A DNA stretch of 64,000 nt, taken from NCBI RefSeq assembly GCF_028858725.1, contig NC_084771.1:8336915-8400914 (forward strand). The letters run 5' to 3'. The position numbers and the translations under genes were made by a program. Shown piece by piece: positions 1 to 12,965 of the stretch. Below the pieces are notes generated by a model. It had not been told where the DNA came from. It searched no databases and worked only from the letters and a program-made list of their open reading frames with translations. This stretch comes from Colius striatus. Taxonomy: Eukaryota; Chordata; Aves; Coliiformes; Coliidae. The stretch's first letter is position 1. Each line of letters opens with the position of its first letter.

Positions 1-1655
1 GCCATGAAGCTGATGGTTTCCAGTGAGGTTTTTGCCATGCCTGGGGAGACATGTTAAGAAGTAGAAAGGGAGATGTTTTCTTAAGCAGACTGAGTATTTT
101 TGTGCTTAACTATGACAATCAGACTCGGGATTCCCCGTGTTGCTTTGCAGAGTAAACATGAGTGGTAAGAAGCCTACTCATGGGGCTGCACTAAAAACTT
201 CCCATGGCTGGGGCAAAGCTGGTTCTGTGGCAGCCACTGGCCACACCTGAGATGTTTGACCTCCCTGCACAGACAGTCATTTACCCCTGTGACTAAATGT
301 TGCCTCAGCGGGAGGAAAGCTCTATAATGTCAGCCATAAATTACTGGATGGGCTCCCTCTAACCACTTAGCTCATGACTAATAGGTGTCTGTCTTGCACT
401 GTGGATTCTCTGCAGACCAACCTCCTGCATTCTCTGAGCACAGCACTGACAAACCTGTTGCAATTTAGTAGGGCCTCATTACTGAAACAGCCCCATCAGA
501 CAGGAACCCTCCCTCCTGCCTAAGCCATCCCTCAGCCAGCAGTAGCTGTTCTGTATCCTGAGCAGCTCCACAAAGAGCTCGGGATGTCTGACTGGTTTTG
601 CCAATGGGGATATAGATGGGAAAGGGGCATTTGCTGTTCTGTCAGAGACTGGGCAAAGTCTTTACAAGGATACAGTGTTTTGGCACCTCCTGAAAGCCCT
701 GGTACTCCTGAACTGTGTCAGGGGATGGTAGATGGAGGCTGGAAACCCTCCAGGGAAGCAAAGCCAACTCTTCCTGGGCACTCGAGCGGGAGCATCGGTT
801 GTAGGACACGGTGCTGAGTCAGCAGCTCCTGGCAGGGAGCCCACCAGCTCCTCTCCAGGCCTTCACCCCCGTTTTTCTGGCTGCCATTGAAAGAGTGAGG
901 CTTTGTGCTGATTGGAATACAAAGGTTTCATGTTTAGTTTTACAGCTCAGGCAATAACATTTTGCAGCTTTCCCCCTGTCAAAGCAATGAGGCTTTCACA
1001 CCTCTGGAGCTTAATTAGGCAAATGCATGGAGATCATTTCTCTGCCACATATGAAACACTGGGAAAGGAGCTGGCATTTGTCACAGAGAAACGTGTTTCC
1101 TCCACTTCCACCTCCATGTGCCTCCCTAACCCACCCATCTCTCTCCAGCATAGGCTTTTCCAGCCAACTCAACGTGTTTTACTCAGACCTGTGCTCAGGA
1201 GAGTTGGGATGTCGATGCCCTTTATCCCCACACCACCTTCAGCCACCTGCATCAGGGCCACTTCAGCTCTGCTCACTGCTGGCTGCTGCCCAATAATGCA
1301 GAGCAGGATGAGACATCTCCACTTTGGGGCTTCTCAGCTGATGCCAAAGGCTGTGTTGGTTCACAAACAGGCAAAGGAGCCCTGCAAGGACAGGAGGGAT
1401 TCACTGTGTGTGCATGGAAGGGTACAAATGGAGGATATCCCACTCACCCCTCCTTAGCTCTGCCATGCACAGCACTGGTCACTTCAGTGTGAAAATGTAA
1501 CTAACCTTCAAAAAAACCCAGCAAGTTGTCATGAAAAAAAAAAACAGAAAAGCACAAGGAGGGGCAGGAGCAGTGAGGCAGAGATGTCCCATCTGGGGTA
1601 GAGCACCCAGGGCTGAGCCAGAGCCCTGTGCCACCAGCAGCCACCAGCTCTGCTC
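1..1655. other. Intergenic, no gene seen
   Basis: No reading frame here resembles a known protein. The longest open frame (912-1457, plus) has no domain, no repeat structure and no conserved motif, and is of a length expected by chance. No repeat family is recognised before the CR1 copy that follows. Confidence 0.5.
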
Positions 1656-1659
1656 ATCC

Positions 1660-2068
1660 ACAGTGCAAATCCCCAGGGCTGAGAGACCTGGGGCTGTTCA
1701 GCCTGGAGAAGAGAAAGCTGAGGGGAGACCTTACCAATGCTGATAAATACCTGAAGGGGGACGACAAGAGGATGGGGTCAGTGTTTGTTGTGTGGTGGCT
1801 GGTGACAGGACAAGGGGTAATGGACATCTGCTGGAACACAGCAAGTGCCCCTGGCACAGGAGGAGCAAATCCTTTGGTGCTGGGGTGAGGGAGCCCTGGC
1901 CCAGGCTGCCCAGGGAGGGTGTGGAGGCTCCTTCTCGGGAGGTTTCCAACCCCACGTGGACACGTTCCTGTGCCCCCTGAGCCAGGGGAACCTGCTTGAG
2001 CAGGGGGTTGGGCTGGAGGAGCTCTGCAGGGCCCTTCCAGCCCCACCATGCTGGGATTCTGGGATTCA
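1660..2068 (+). mobile_element. CR1 LINE fragment, plus strand
   Basis: This is a 5'-truncated CR1 (chicken repeat 1) copy. It contains the family's ORF2 tail (a trace of 'GLFSLEKRKLRGDL' near 1690-1730), then the common segment 'ccaggctgcccagggagg' near 1900, and ends in a short GGGATTCT duplication at 2050-2068, as CR1 3' ends do. The frame is broken, so it is a dead copy. Confidence 0.9.
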
Positions 2069-5000
2069 GCAGGATGTTGGTATGTGAGACTGTCCCATTG
2101 ACCTTCCTGATGACTCCAACAGCCTCACTATGAAACTGAAACTCCTTTCCCCAGATATCTCATACACTCTAACCTTACCTCAGTAATCCAGGGCACAGTT
2201 TCTCGATGCCATTAACCAGAGTGTGGCTTTTCCTGACTCCTCCCTTTTATCACCGATTACCATTGTTTTAACAGTGCATTAAAAGGAAGAAGTGTCTGTT
2301 GTAAAGTTCCCCAGGAAAGCCACAATTCCTGCTGCTCTGCCAGCAAGGAGGACTTGCCTTCAGAGCCTGGCTGGAGGTCACGCTTTGCAAGCCGGGTTTT
2401 TTTCCTCCAAGGCACTCATCTGACGTCTTTTGCTGAACACAGTGTCCAAAGCAGCATGTTTGTGAAGTCCAGTCACTACATTCATTAAATACAGAAGGGA
2501 ACACATTTTTTTTGTATGTATTTACTCACATCTTGGCCAATTGTTTGTTTTGGGGGACTTCCAAGGCCCTGGGCAGACAGGTCATCTGAGCCACTAATAA
2601 CATTTCTTTCTCCTTTGCTCAGCCTGTAATGACTCCCTCTCTGCCCTTCTTCCTCTCCTCTTCTTTTACCCTCTCTGTAATAATAAGAATTATTTTACAG
2701 TTGTGAAACTGAAAAAATAAGGGTGTTTGTCCTGCAAGAGATACACTGACAGAGGTGAGCTGCCACCAAAGCATCTCACCTAAGCAAGGCACATCTCCAG
2801 CTGAATTTAATGCCATGTTGTAAAGTCAGCAATGAACCTGCTTTGTCTTGCTCCTCACATGGAAGCTTCCAGGCATAAAGAAATCTTCGTGGTGAAATGG
2901 GAAAGCAGGAGTGCTGCTGCATGGAGAGATGCTCCAGGAACAATCACAGACTTAATTTCCCACTGATAATTCCTAAGATATTTTGAATAAAAAGAAGACT
3001 GTGTTTGCATATGTCCCCAGAAGGAAGTAACCTCTCTCCAAAGCATTCTGGTTGCAAACTGCATTAGTCAATGACTTCAGCCCAGACACTTTCACAGGAA
3101 ATAATGCAAAGACATTTTCCATACCAAAACAAAGATGTGAGCACATAAGGTGCCAAAGAACTGGGGAGAAATCCACTGCCCTGAGCAACTGACTGCAGGA
3201 CCCATCCAAACAAATCAAGCCTTGCTAGGGAAAAAGAATTAGGCAAGTTAGAATCAGATATAGCTATAGCTTAGTCTTCAAGAAACAAAGAGCATTCGGG
3301 ATTTAACTAGGACGTGCAGGCGTTGTGGTACACACCACACAGCCTTTAGGACTGTAAAAAGAAACACCTCTGAAATCCCCGAATACAACCCAAAATACAT
3401 CCCAAAAACAACCCAAAACCTCACACACCATCTGAAACGTCAGTGTAGCTGGTGACAGTGCTGCCACACAGCTGAGCAGCCTGGGTACAGGCCATGGCAC
3501 AAGCCCTGGCCGTACATGGGGATAGAGAATGTGCCCACTCCATAGTGACACAGGACCAAGCGATTCCATGGACCCACATGGGCTGTGAACATAAGGCAGT
3601 CATCTCCAGGCCACCCATCCCAAAGCACTGACTGTGTGTTTCGTTCATGTGTAAGCGTTTCTAGACTACTCAGCTTTGATTCAGTGAGGGGGACATGGAA
3701 AAGGTGTCCCCTGGGTACCCAGAGCTGCTGACCCACAGGCTGTGCGTGGCCCCTTCACAAGGCTTCTGGGGTGAGCTGCAGAGCTGACAGCCAGAGTTTG
3801 CTCCTCAGCAAGCAAGACAAACCACAAAGGTTGAATATTTCAGTTGTGAGGATGTGATGCCCTTGCCAAAACCCTGAGCTCTCAATTGCTGGCTTTAAAA
3901 GTCATGTGTGTTTGCATAACACCACCCAGCTATGCTTTAAACCAGCTTTTTAGTCAAAGTGAGAGGAGGTGGGCCAGTCAAAGAGGGATCCAAACAACCT
4001 CGTGTCCACAGAGCACACCATTAACTGAAACAGTCACGTGAAGGAAGCCTTTGGTCTGGTTTGTGAATCTTTAATATGCATTTCTGCAGCTCTGTTAACC
4101 ACTCAGCCAACTCATATTCTTTTAGACACAGTAGACATTTTCATGAAGTATTTATAGCAGCCCAAGCTAAATAACTAGATTTCTAGAGATCTTAATTCAC
4201 AAGCACTGTTGTTAAAGTAATGGCCTTTTAACAGAGGGGTTTGGAGAGTCTGTTCCCAAATCCCAGCCTTCCTTGCTTACACTATAAACAGTAAAGAGAT
4301 GAACTAATACAATGGAAGGGTAACTAATCTGGGGTGTTTTTTGTGGTGAGGAATAGCTGCATCCGTAGGAATATGTGTGCAAACCCTGACTGTTCTGTTC
4401 CACTCAGTTATTTATGAGGAAGGAGGACAACTGAGCAGGGGGAAGGGCTGGGGCCGCCCAGCCCTGCAGAGGCAGGAGGAAAGAGCAAACCCCAACACGC
4501 TCGTGGGGCGTTGGAACGTGGCCAGTCCTCTGGGCATGGCCCCAGCGTGGTGACAACAGCTTGTTCTTCAGAGAAAACAGCTTTGATCCAGTAATTGATA
4601 ACAATCACTCCATGGCACAAGTGACAGCCCTCTGCTACAAGGGTGCTTTTCCTGCAGCTGTTTCATTTGATAAGCCAGCAGCGTTTAACTGAAGGAAAGC
4701 ACTACAATAACACACTATTCATTCCTATTCCTTGTTATCAAACAACCTTTCCATTTGTTCATAACTCTCCTCAGGCTGACTGATGCAGGTTTCAGAGTGG
4801 AAACAGCAATCAAAACTAATGCTCAGGCTCCTCTTGGCTGCTGTGGTTTCTCTGCCTTGCCTGCACAGACAGGTCGACGCATCAATTCAGCCCAGCACCG
4901 CGGCTCGTTTCAGCCAAGCACCAGTTCCAGATGCTGGTTTCAAGTGGTCACACCCCTCCCCATCTTCCACCAAACCCACTTCACCCTGACACAAAGCCAG

Positions 5001-8000
5001 GATCAAATATTATTAATGACCTCTGCACAGGCCTCCTCAAGTCCCAACACAGAATGGTTTTGGTGGTTTGGCCTTTTGGGTTGCTGGGGTTTGCTTCTCT
5101 TTCCTGTACCAAAGGTCTTTTTTCACTTCTTGTTTTTAGACATCTTTGGTTTTATCCATGGTGAAGTCACATGTGCCACCTGATCTCCTTGCTTGATAGT
5201 TTCTGAACAGGGGTTGAGAGGTGCTCTGGAAAGACAATGCTTTGCAGTGGGATGTATTCCTTCTTCCCACTACAAGGAAAGGACTCGTGGAGTTACTGAT
5301 AAGGTTTATATCCAAGCAAACATGATTTCACAGCCTTTAACTTTCACAGTCCTCAAATGATTTCTTGCAGCATACTGGAGGATGCCTGTCCTCCAGCTCT
5401 CAGAGGGAGGTCTTTGCCTCCTTGGTAAAGGCAAACTATTTCACCTGTCTCCAGGATTTGGTGGCAGTGGCAGTCAGGGACACAGCTTCACGAGCCCTCT
5501 TTGGAGCCACATCACAAAAACATGCACAGAGAGCTGCTTCTATGAAAGAGTAACTCCCATGCTAATGACTCATTAGTGCAGGGGGGCATTTCAGAGCTGG
5601 TGCTGTAGCCATGGTGAGCATTTTTCGCCAGGTCTACGTTACTTTTCACATCTTGCTGATTGCATTAAGGAAAGTTTAATTGAATACATGCCCATTTACA
5701 TTCCAATGTAGCTGCTGTGCAGCATCCACAAACACAATCCCACTTTGACATTTAGAACTCATTAACCCTGACATATATTTTTCTACAGCTCAAAGGCTGT
5801 TGCCTCCACTCCTCAAAAGAAATCCCCAGTATAGACAACACAAACTTGTTTACCACAGTGGAGTATTTAAGGTCCAGTCCAGATTGCAGAGGCCATAAGC
5901 AAAAGACCACAACTGATTCTGGTAGTGTGACTTTTTGCCATCTTTCTCCCAGCTTAAGCTCCAGGTGAAGATCAAGGTGAAGCTGGTTTGTTCCCAACAG
6001 TCCTCAAGATTTCCTTTTCTTCCTCAGAGCTCTCAAGGTTCACCTGACCTTCCAGTATCAGTGTGCAATAATCCTTAAACAATCCACTTTCATTAGTGAT
6101 TTGCTCCTCAGCATCTCTTACCTGAGAATTTCAAAGACCTTTCATTAAGCCTCACAACCCTCCTGGGCTGGAAGCAGTATCCCTGTTTTACACAGGCTTC
6201 ACTGAATCACAGCAGGTCCCAACAGTAAATAATAAGACTTGTGAACCTCTGTCAGTTTTTCTATTTGTTCCTCCACTGAGGGCATGAAACAGCCTCAAGA
6301 GAACACCCACAAGCTGGGACCAGACACACAAGTTGTGTTTGTTCAGTTTTCACTGGGGTGCTTCATGAAATGCCCAGCCCTCGAGCTTCCCCTCTCACTC
6401 TGCTCTCTTGGTACCTCAATACTGGGAATAATTAGCTTTCTCATTAGCAGGCTCAGAAGAGCAGGGGAGAGACAAGATTCTCCATCTTATGGGTGATGCT
6501 ATTTCCTTTCACTTGGTGGAAAAAGTCTCAGTTGGAGGACAAGACCCTTGGGGGAATGCATGGGGGAGCAGGGCTGCTCCTTGATCCATCCTTCTCCAGG
6601 GCTTTGGTGCTGACTGAGTCTTATTTTTGTCCCTCACAACACCGCAACTGTGTCAGGATCCTGACCCACCAGCTCTGTCTGCTATAATCTTATAAGCTGC
6701 AGGAATATGATTTGCTGCCATGAAGTTGTTGGTTTTAACTGGGATTTCAGTAGCAGGGAGATGAAAACTCTCCCAAATGCCAAAGGCTGTGCCAGAGCAT
6801 CTGCATTTTATCAGTCAGATGATATTTTTCACTTAAAATTACTCCAATAACTGTGGCTTACTGGGCAATTTAGCAACATAAGTGGTTCTGATGAGCTCCC
6901 AGTGCAAGACAAATAAGCAGGTTTCAGCAGTAGGACTCTCAGTGTTTCAGAGAAATGATTACAAACTCCTAAGTGAGTGTTGCTGCCCACTAATTGGCAG
7001 TTTGCAGCCGTGTCACTGCTGCTGCTTTGAGGAGTTTCACCCTTCAGACCTTTAAAAAAATATGCAAGAAACTTAGAGGAGACATTTACTGTGATGGGTT
7101 GGATGCAGGCATCTATTAAAAAGAAAAGACTATGGGCAAAGGCAAGCAATATCTCAGAGTTTCTCCGAGCTTTATGGGCAGCAGAAGACTCGGCTGCTGT
7201 CGTTACTGAGGCACACTGCCTGTAGGCAAAGATTTCCATTACCAGCCTATCAGTCACATGGGCAGAGAACAAGATTAACAACTGGTCCTTTGTACAATGT
7301 TCAGCTGAGGTAATTAATTGGGGATCGATTCACAAGTCATCTGACTCCTTTTTAAGTTTTACAGTGATAAAAATCATGATGGATGGGATGGAGCAGGAGA
7401 AATTCCAGCCTGGCTGGGCATGAAATGAGTTCTGTGTGTGGGAGCAGCCAGCCTGCCCTGAGACTTGCCCAAGTATTTCCAAACATGGGTATTGATGGTA
7501 ATTTCTTGCTAACTCTCAGTAGTGGCACTTCTGTCTCCATTTCAGCTGTGGAGCCCATTGCAGCACTGATGCTCTTGTGGCATCACAGTGAGCAGCAATG
7601 AGCTGAGCTTGTGCCTTGTTCTTCTGAGACAAGACTATTTAAAGCATGTAAATGGTAATTATTTATAAACCAGCTTCATAAGCCACATCTTTTTTCCATC
7701 TACACAGTTTTCCCTGCCTCTGAAAGACTATCCAAATAATGCTGCAATGTCCCTAGACCATCCTGTCCCTGCCCCTAACCCTTATGGAAAAATTGGTGCC
7801 ATCTACTTCTGCTTCTTGAGCACAGCATCCCTGACTGCTGTCAGGGTAAGAATCACTTCAGAGATTATTGCCAAGTGCCTGCTCTGCAGTTTCAGCCTCT
7901 CCCCTCTCTTTCCTCTTTGCTGTGCAGCTTTGCTGACCTTGAGAGCCCCTAATTGGGAATTCCCCCAATTAACAGTGTCCCCATTGCTTCTCCTGAGCCA

Positions 8001-9287
8001 CCCAGGACCACAGTTTTGCCATCCTGAAAGAGATTAAAACCAGGCAATAAAGTCCTGCTGCAGAATTTAATATGCCCATTGCAAATTTTTGAGGTGTTGC
8101 TGCAAAACAGTGGGGTTTAATTCTGTTATCCAGTAATGAAGAAGCATCAAGACCAGGCACACAGCAAGAGAACCAGACCAAAGCGACAGCAAAGTGTCTG
8201 AGTGCAGAGCTTGCTTCTTGCATCAGCATGTACAGCTTTGACTGCTGAAAGCAACATATTTCTTGTGAATTAATAAGTTTAAAAAAACCCCACCAGTTTC
8301 TGGTCAGCTCCTGGGGGAAACAGTGGTGGAAATAATGTGTTCATGTATATTCCTTCTGTGCTGTAAAATACCAAAGCAGTACTGAAGCAAAGGAGGCTGC
8401 CAGCTCAGTAACTCTGCAGCAAAGCTGCACTTTCCTGTGAAAGCTCCCTAATTCCCTCTGGGCCCTCCTCTGGGTTCCTTCTGACCATACCAGCAATGCC
8501 AATACTTTGTCACACTGATATTTCTTTATATTCAGATGTTTGTTGTATCTTGGTGCATCGTCAGCTCCGGGGGTCCAACGGCTCAGAGCCCGTCACAGGT
8601 TGTGCCAGGACACAGGGCTGTGATGTATGGATAAAGGAAGATCTTTTAAAAATTCATGTTTTGCCAAGTCTTGAGAAAAAACACATTAAGGGAGGAGATC
8701 AGCTCCTGCATGGCTGTTACAGCACTGGCAGGCTGTTTCAGTGCTCTGCTAGCAAAAAGAGTCTTCTCCAGTTTTGATGTGTGTTTCTGCATTTTGACTT
8801 GCACACGAAAACACTGAACATTGATCTGTCCTTTCAGGTAACTGCAATACTCCACCAAGCCAAAATGAAGCCTGTTTTTGTCATCATAGAAATGTTTTAC
8901 AGCTAAAGGTAATAAAACCACTTCAGACAGAGCTCACTGCCTCTCTCCAGAGACACCGGAGTCGTTGCAACCCTCTGACTTTAGATTCTTGTTTTCATTA
9001 GCTTTGTATTTAAAGAAAGAAAGAACTCCCCACACTCCAGTGGCAGAGCACACTCAGACATAGTTTAGCAGGGAAGCAAAGCCCCAGGAAAGCCTGCTTT
9101 AAATAAGAGATGTGTTTATTTTGCAGCACAAGTCTCCTCCCTCAAAACCTGCTCAGAATGAAACATTTCAGATGGGACAAGTGTTGGGCAGAAGATACTT
9201 TCCTGACAAACCATTCTATACGTGGTCCATCATGCACTGTAATCCATAACTGGAGTTAGATAGATGGATTTCCCACCAAGCAGCTAA
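2069..9287. other. Intergenic, no gene seen
   Basis: About 7.2 kb without a recognisable gene, RNA gene or transposon. Base composition is even and no open frame shows a protein family signature. The stretch near 7150-7330 looks like it could be a conserved noncoding element, but that is only an impression. Confidence 0.5.
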
Positions 9288-9510
9288 TCATAGAATCATT
9301 TTGTGTGGAAAAGATCTGTAAACTCCTGGAGTCCCAGCCCTCCCCTCATCCTGCCCAGCCCACCACTAACCCACGGCCCTCAGCACCTCAGCTCCACAGC
9401 TTTGGGCACTCCCCCAGCTCCCTGAGCAGCCTGGGACAGGGGCTGACAACCCTCTCAGGGAAAAAGTTCTTAATCTTCAGTTTAAACCTCCCCTGGTGCA
9501 AGTTTATCCA
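9288..9510 (-). mobile_element. CR1 LINE 3' fragment, minus strand
   Basis: The left end reads 'tcatagaatcat', the reverse complement of the CR1 3' terminus. It is followed by a diverged CR1 tail with the 'cccagctccctgagcagcctgg' type segment. It is 5'-truncated and noncoding. The right limit is approximate. Confidence 0.8.
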
Positions 9511-10654
9511 TCCCCCTTGTCTTTGCCTGGGCATCCTGGTGTCTGTCCATGTAATAAGGTCAGTGTAGTGTAAGGGACTTGCTGAATGTTTGCAACCCCA
9601 GCACATGGGTTGCTTGCTAAAGGCTGGATTCAATTATTTCCTATTAGTATCAAGGCTATTAGTAGCAAGAGGAATCATTTGTGCCCCTTGAGTTGGTCTC
9701 TGATCTCTTAATGGGCTGCAACGGGCTCCTCTAGTAAATAGAAGAGCAGGGTCGAACCTCTTCTCCTGATGCTCACAATGGGAGGAGATCAACACTGAGT
9801 ATGTTTCCACACCTATTAGTACTCCATCAAATAGGAGATGATTTCATATCTAACAGGTTGCAGGGAGCTCCTTCCTCTGATACCACAGAAGAAAAATGAA
9901 AGGTGGCTTTGGAGGAAAGAGCAAGCTTCATTTGACCTAATAGTGCAAAGTGAATGAGAAAGCTTTAACCTATCGATTCAGGGCTTGGCATAACGTGCTG
10001 CAATGATCTGTTTCAGTGCTCTGAGACTGTGTGCTGAATTAAGGAAGCATTCAGCACGCCCATGCTGAGTCTCTGAAACTCTCTTTTCATTCAAGCCAGC
10101 AGTTGTTTGGCCATTGTATGAATTGTGTGCATTGTTTCCTTGCTAGCAAACCATCTGAGCAAAATGCTTTCCAACATGGAAATTATTAGCCATTTTATGA
10201 GCAAAATTATTCTGTTGTATTCAGTGATGGGTTTCAGAAAAGGGCATTTGCTCCAATTTTCACTGCTCTCAGTTTTCCCTCTTTCAGAGCAAAAGGCACT
10301 ATGGTGGCTTCTTTCCAGCCTTGACATAAAGGGAAATGTTGAGCATGGTGTAATCCCAGCTCAACCCCTGTGCTCGGGCTGCTCAGAAACAAATCTACCA
10401 CAGACCCCCCATGTTTTTGCCTTGTTTTGCTCCTCATGCATAGCAATTTTCTGAAGAATGTGTCTTTAGCTGGGAGGAGCCTGAGCAGCTCTGCTCCTAC
10501 CCCTCTGTGCTGAGCTCGTGCCATCTGCCCCAGGAGCTGCATTTGGCTGACCCCAGTTTCTGCTATTAAACACACCCAATGTGTCAGGACACTCCTGACA
10601 CTGAGGTTCTCACACACACAGTAGTTCCAGCATCACCACTGCCAAACTGACCAT

Positions 10655-11275
10655 GAGCTTCCCTGCAAGGGGCACAGGAACGTGTCCAGGTGGGTTTGGG
10701 AAGGAGCCTCCACACCCTCCCTGGGCAGCCTGGGCCAGGGCTCCCTCACCTCAGCACCAAAGCACTTTCTCCTGGTGTTTAAGCATGACTTTGTGTTCCA
10801 GCTTATGTCCATTACCCCTTGTCCTGGCACTGGACACTGTAGGAAAAAAAGTGTCACCCCATCCTCTCAACATCAGCCTTTAGAGATTCATCAGCATTGA
10901 TAAGGTCCCTCCTCAGCCTTCTCTCCTCTAGGCTGAGCAGCCCCATGTCCCACAGCCTTTCCTCATCAGGAAGATGCTCCAGTTCCCTCAGCATCTTGGT
11001 AGCCCTGCACTGGACTCTCTCCAGCAGTTCCCTGTCCCTCTGGAGCTGGGGAGCCCAGAACTGGACACAGGACTCCAGATGAGGCCTCAGCAGGGCAGAG
11101 AAGAGAGGGAGCAGAACCTCCCTCACCCTGCTGCCCACACTCTCCTTGATGCCCTCCAGGATCTTCTTGCCCACGAGGGCACTCTGCTGCTCATGTTCAG
11201 TTTGCAGCACTCCCAGGTCCCTCTCCTGGCTGCTCTCCAGCAGGTCACCCCCAGCCTGTGCTGGTCTCAAGTAAG
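10655..11275 (-). mobile_element. CR1 LINE fragment with end of reverse-transcriptase ORF
   Basis: On the minus strand, 11270-10872 encodes the C-terminal part of CR1 ORF2, with the segments 'LLESSQERDLGVL', 'RPHLESCVQFWAPQ' and 'LLSLEERRLRRDLINA' in order. This is the region just after the reverse-transcriptase core that is shared by most CR1 copies. The frame breaks near 10855 and continues in another frame ('VREPWPRLPREGVEAPS') through 10690, so the element is inactive. The CR1 3' terminus appears to be missing. It is the longest CR1 copy in the window and the only one with a sizeable coding remnant. Confidence 0.92.
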
Positions 11276-12555
11276 CAATTAAGAAAGACCATCCCATAGC
11301 ATCTGCTACTGCCAGCCACTTTGCTGCTGAAGGGTGGGAAAAAGCATCTATCATCAGCAAAATCAAGCTTTTTCTTTTCCCTTTGCCCTCCTAGAACTTA
11401 ACGGTTCCTAAATCACTTCAGAGTTTCGAGGAAATAACATTTCCTCCTAAGGAAAGTCTTGGACCATCACAGCTCTGAGTAGATTTCATGACTGAGCTAT
11501 AAAGTGCTTGGTAATAGAAATGCTGCCAGTCCTTCAGCCACAGTGGTCCCAGCTGGCCCCTCTGATAATAAATCACATGAAATGAGGAGCAAACAGGACT
11601 TTCATCAGGGAGATGTGCAACAGAGGGGTAAAAACAAGTGGGCTTTTCAGCAGTGCCATGTGGGGAGGGGGAGTTCCCACCAGCTTCTATTTTGACTCAA
11701 TGTCTGGAATGTTTTAAATTAGTGTTGGGTGTCTGTTAAGATTTTACATAGTGAATATTTCCACATATATGAATGTTTAAGGCACCACTGCTCAGCTTAT
11801 CTCAGGAAATCTGAAAACCATGGTGTGGCGGCCACACAGCTTTCACAAAAACACGTTGTTACGTGATGTACCAGCAAAATAACAAGCTCAGATTTGTCAT
11901 AGTGCTGCCTGCAGGCTTGCAATCAATTCATCTTTGTACAAATGCAAAAGTGGTCCCCTTGGGAACGTGCTAAACATCAGAGTTTTCCAGTGCCTATGGA
12001 ACAGTTTATAATGTCCCACTGGGATCAAAAAGGGACCCAAAACAGGGTGCATATGGATGTTTCACTGCACAGGCTATTCAGACATTCCCAACTCAAAACA
12101 TTTGTGGCCAAAACAAGTGAAAATGCTCAGATGCCCTCAACACACTGGAAGAATGAGGATCCTGGAGTGTGAATTCGGAGATGCCCTGGGCAGGGCCTGG
12201 CCCAGCCAGGCACCAGCACTCAGCTGCACAGCATATGCTAACGAGCTTCATCATTCAATAATGAATAGCAACATTTAATTAGTGCAAACATTGCCATGCA
12301 TAAAATACTTTAATTACACTAGAGGCTGGTGGGAATAAGCCAGTTTGGGGTGACGTTGAGTGGGAGGCTCAGCTCTCATCTGTGCACTGAAACGTGGCCG
12401 TTGTCAGAGAGGAAGATGGGGCTTTGCCTCGGTGCCTTCACTCACAGGTTCATTATACACCCACCTCGCTTTGGTTTGGGTTTAATTGGCAGAGGGGGGA
12501 CATTCTCATTGCTGTGTCAACGAGAGGTGGTGGCTGCTGTTTGGTGAGGGTGGGT
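11276..12555. other. Intergenic, no gene seen
   Basis: No coding or RNA gene is recognised. The AT-rich stretch at about 12235-12320, with several TAAT-type words, is compatible with a regulatory element, but nothing in the sequence proves it. Confidence 0.45.
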
Positions 12556-12965
12556 GTCATAGAATCACAGAATTGGTTTAGTTCAAAAAGATCTGTAAGA
12601 TCACCAAGTGCAACTCCTGCCCTCACCCTGCCCAGCCCAGCACTGACCCCTCAGCACCTCAGCTCCATGGCCTTGGGATCCCTCCAGGGCTGGGCACTCC
12701 CCCAGTTCCCTGGGCAGCCTGGCACAGGGGCTGACACCCCTCTCAGGGAAAAAGGTCTCAGCCTCCTCTTCTCCAGGCTCAACACCCCCATTCCCTCAGC
12801 CCCTCCCCAGCACCCTTGTCCTCCAGCCCCTTCCCCAGCTCTGAGCCCAGCTCTGGCCCCTCAGTGTCCCTGTGGCAGTGAGTGAGGGGCCCAGCACTGA
12901 ACACAGCCCTGGAGCTGCAGCCTCCCCAGGGCCCAGCACAGGGGGACAATCCCTGCCTTGCTCCT
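12556..12965 (-). mobile_element. CR1 LINE 3' fragment, minus strand
   Basis: It begins with 'tcatagaatcacagaat', the reverse complement of a CR1 end, and continues for about 400 bases through typical CR1 tail sequence rich in CAGCC and CCCAG words. It is 5'-truncated and has no usable frame. The right border is approximate. Confidence 0.88.

Noticed and set aside
912-1457. A 181-codon plus-strand open frame
   Set aside because: No motif or family features; consistent with chance.
10854-11366. A 170-codon minus-strand open frame as a host gene
   Set aside because: Residues match the end of CR1 ORF2, so it is a transposon remnant; the first 30 or so residues are unrelated flank.
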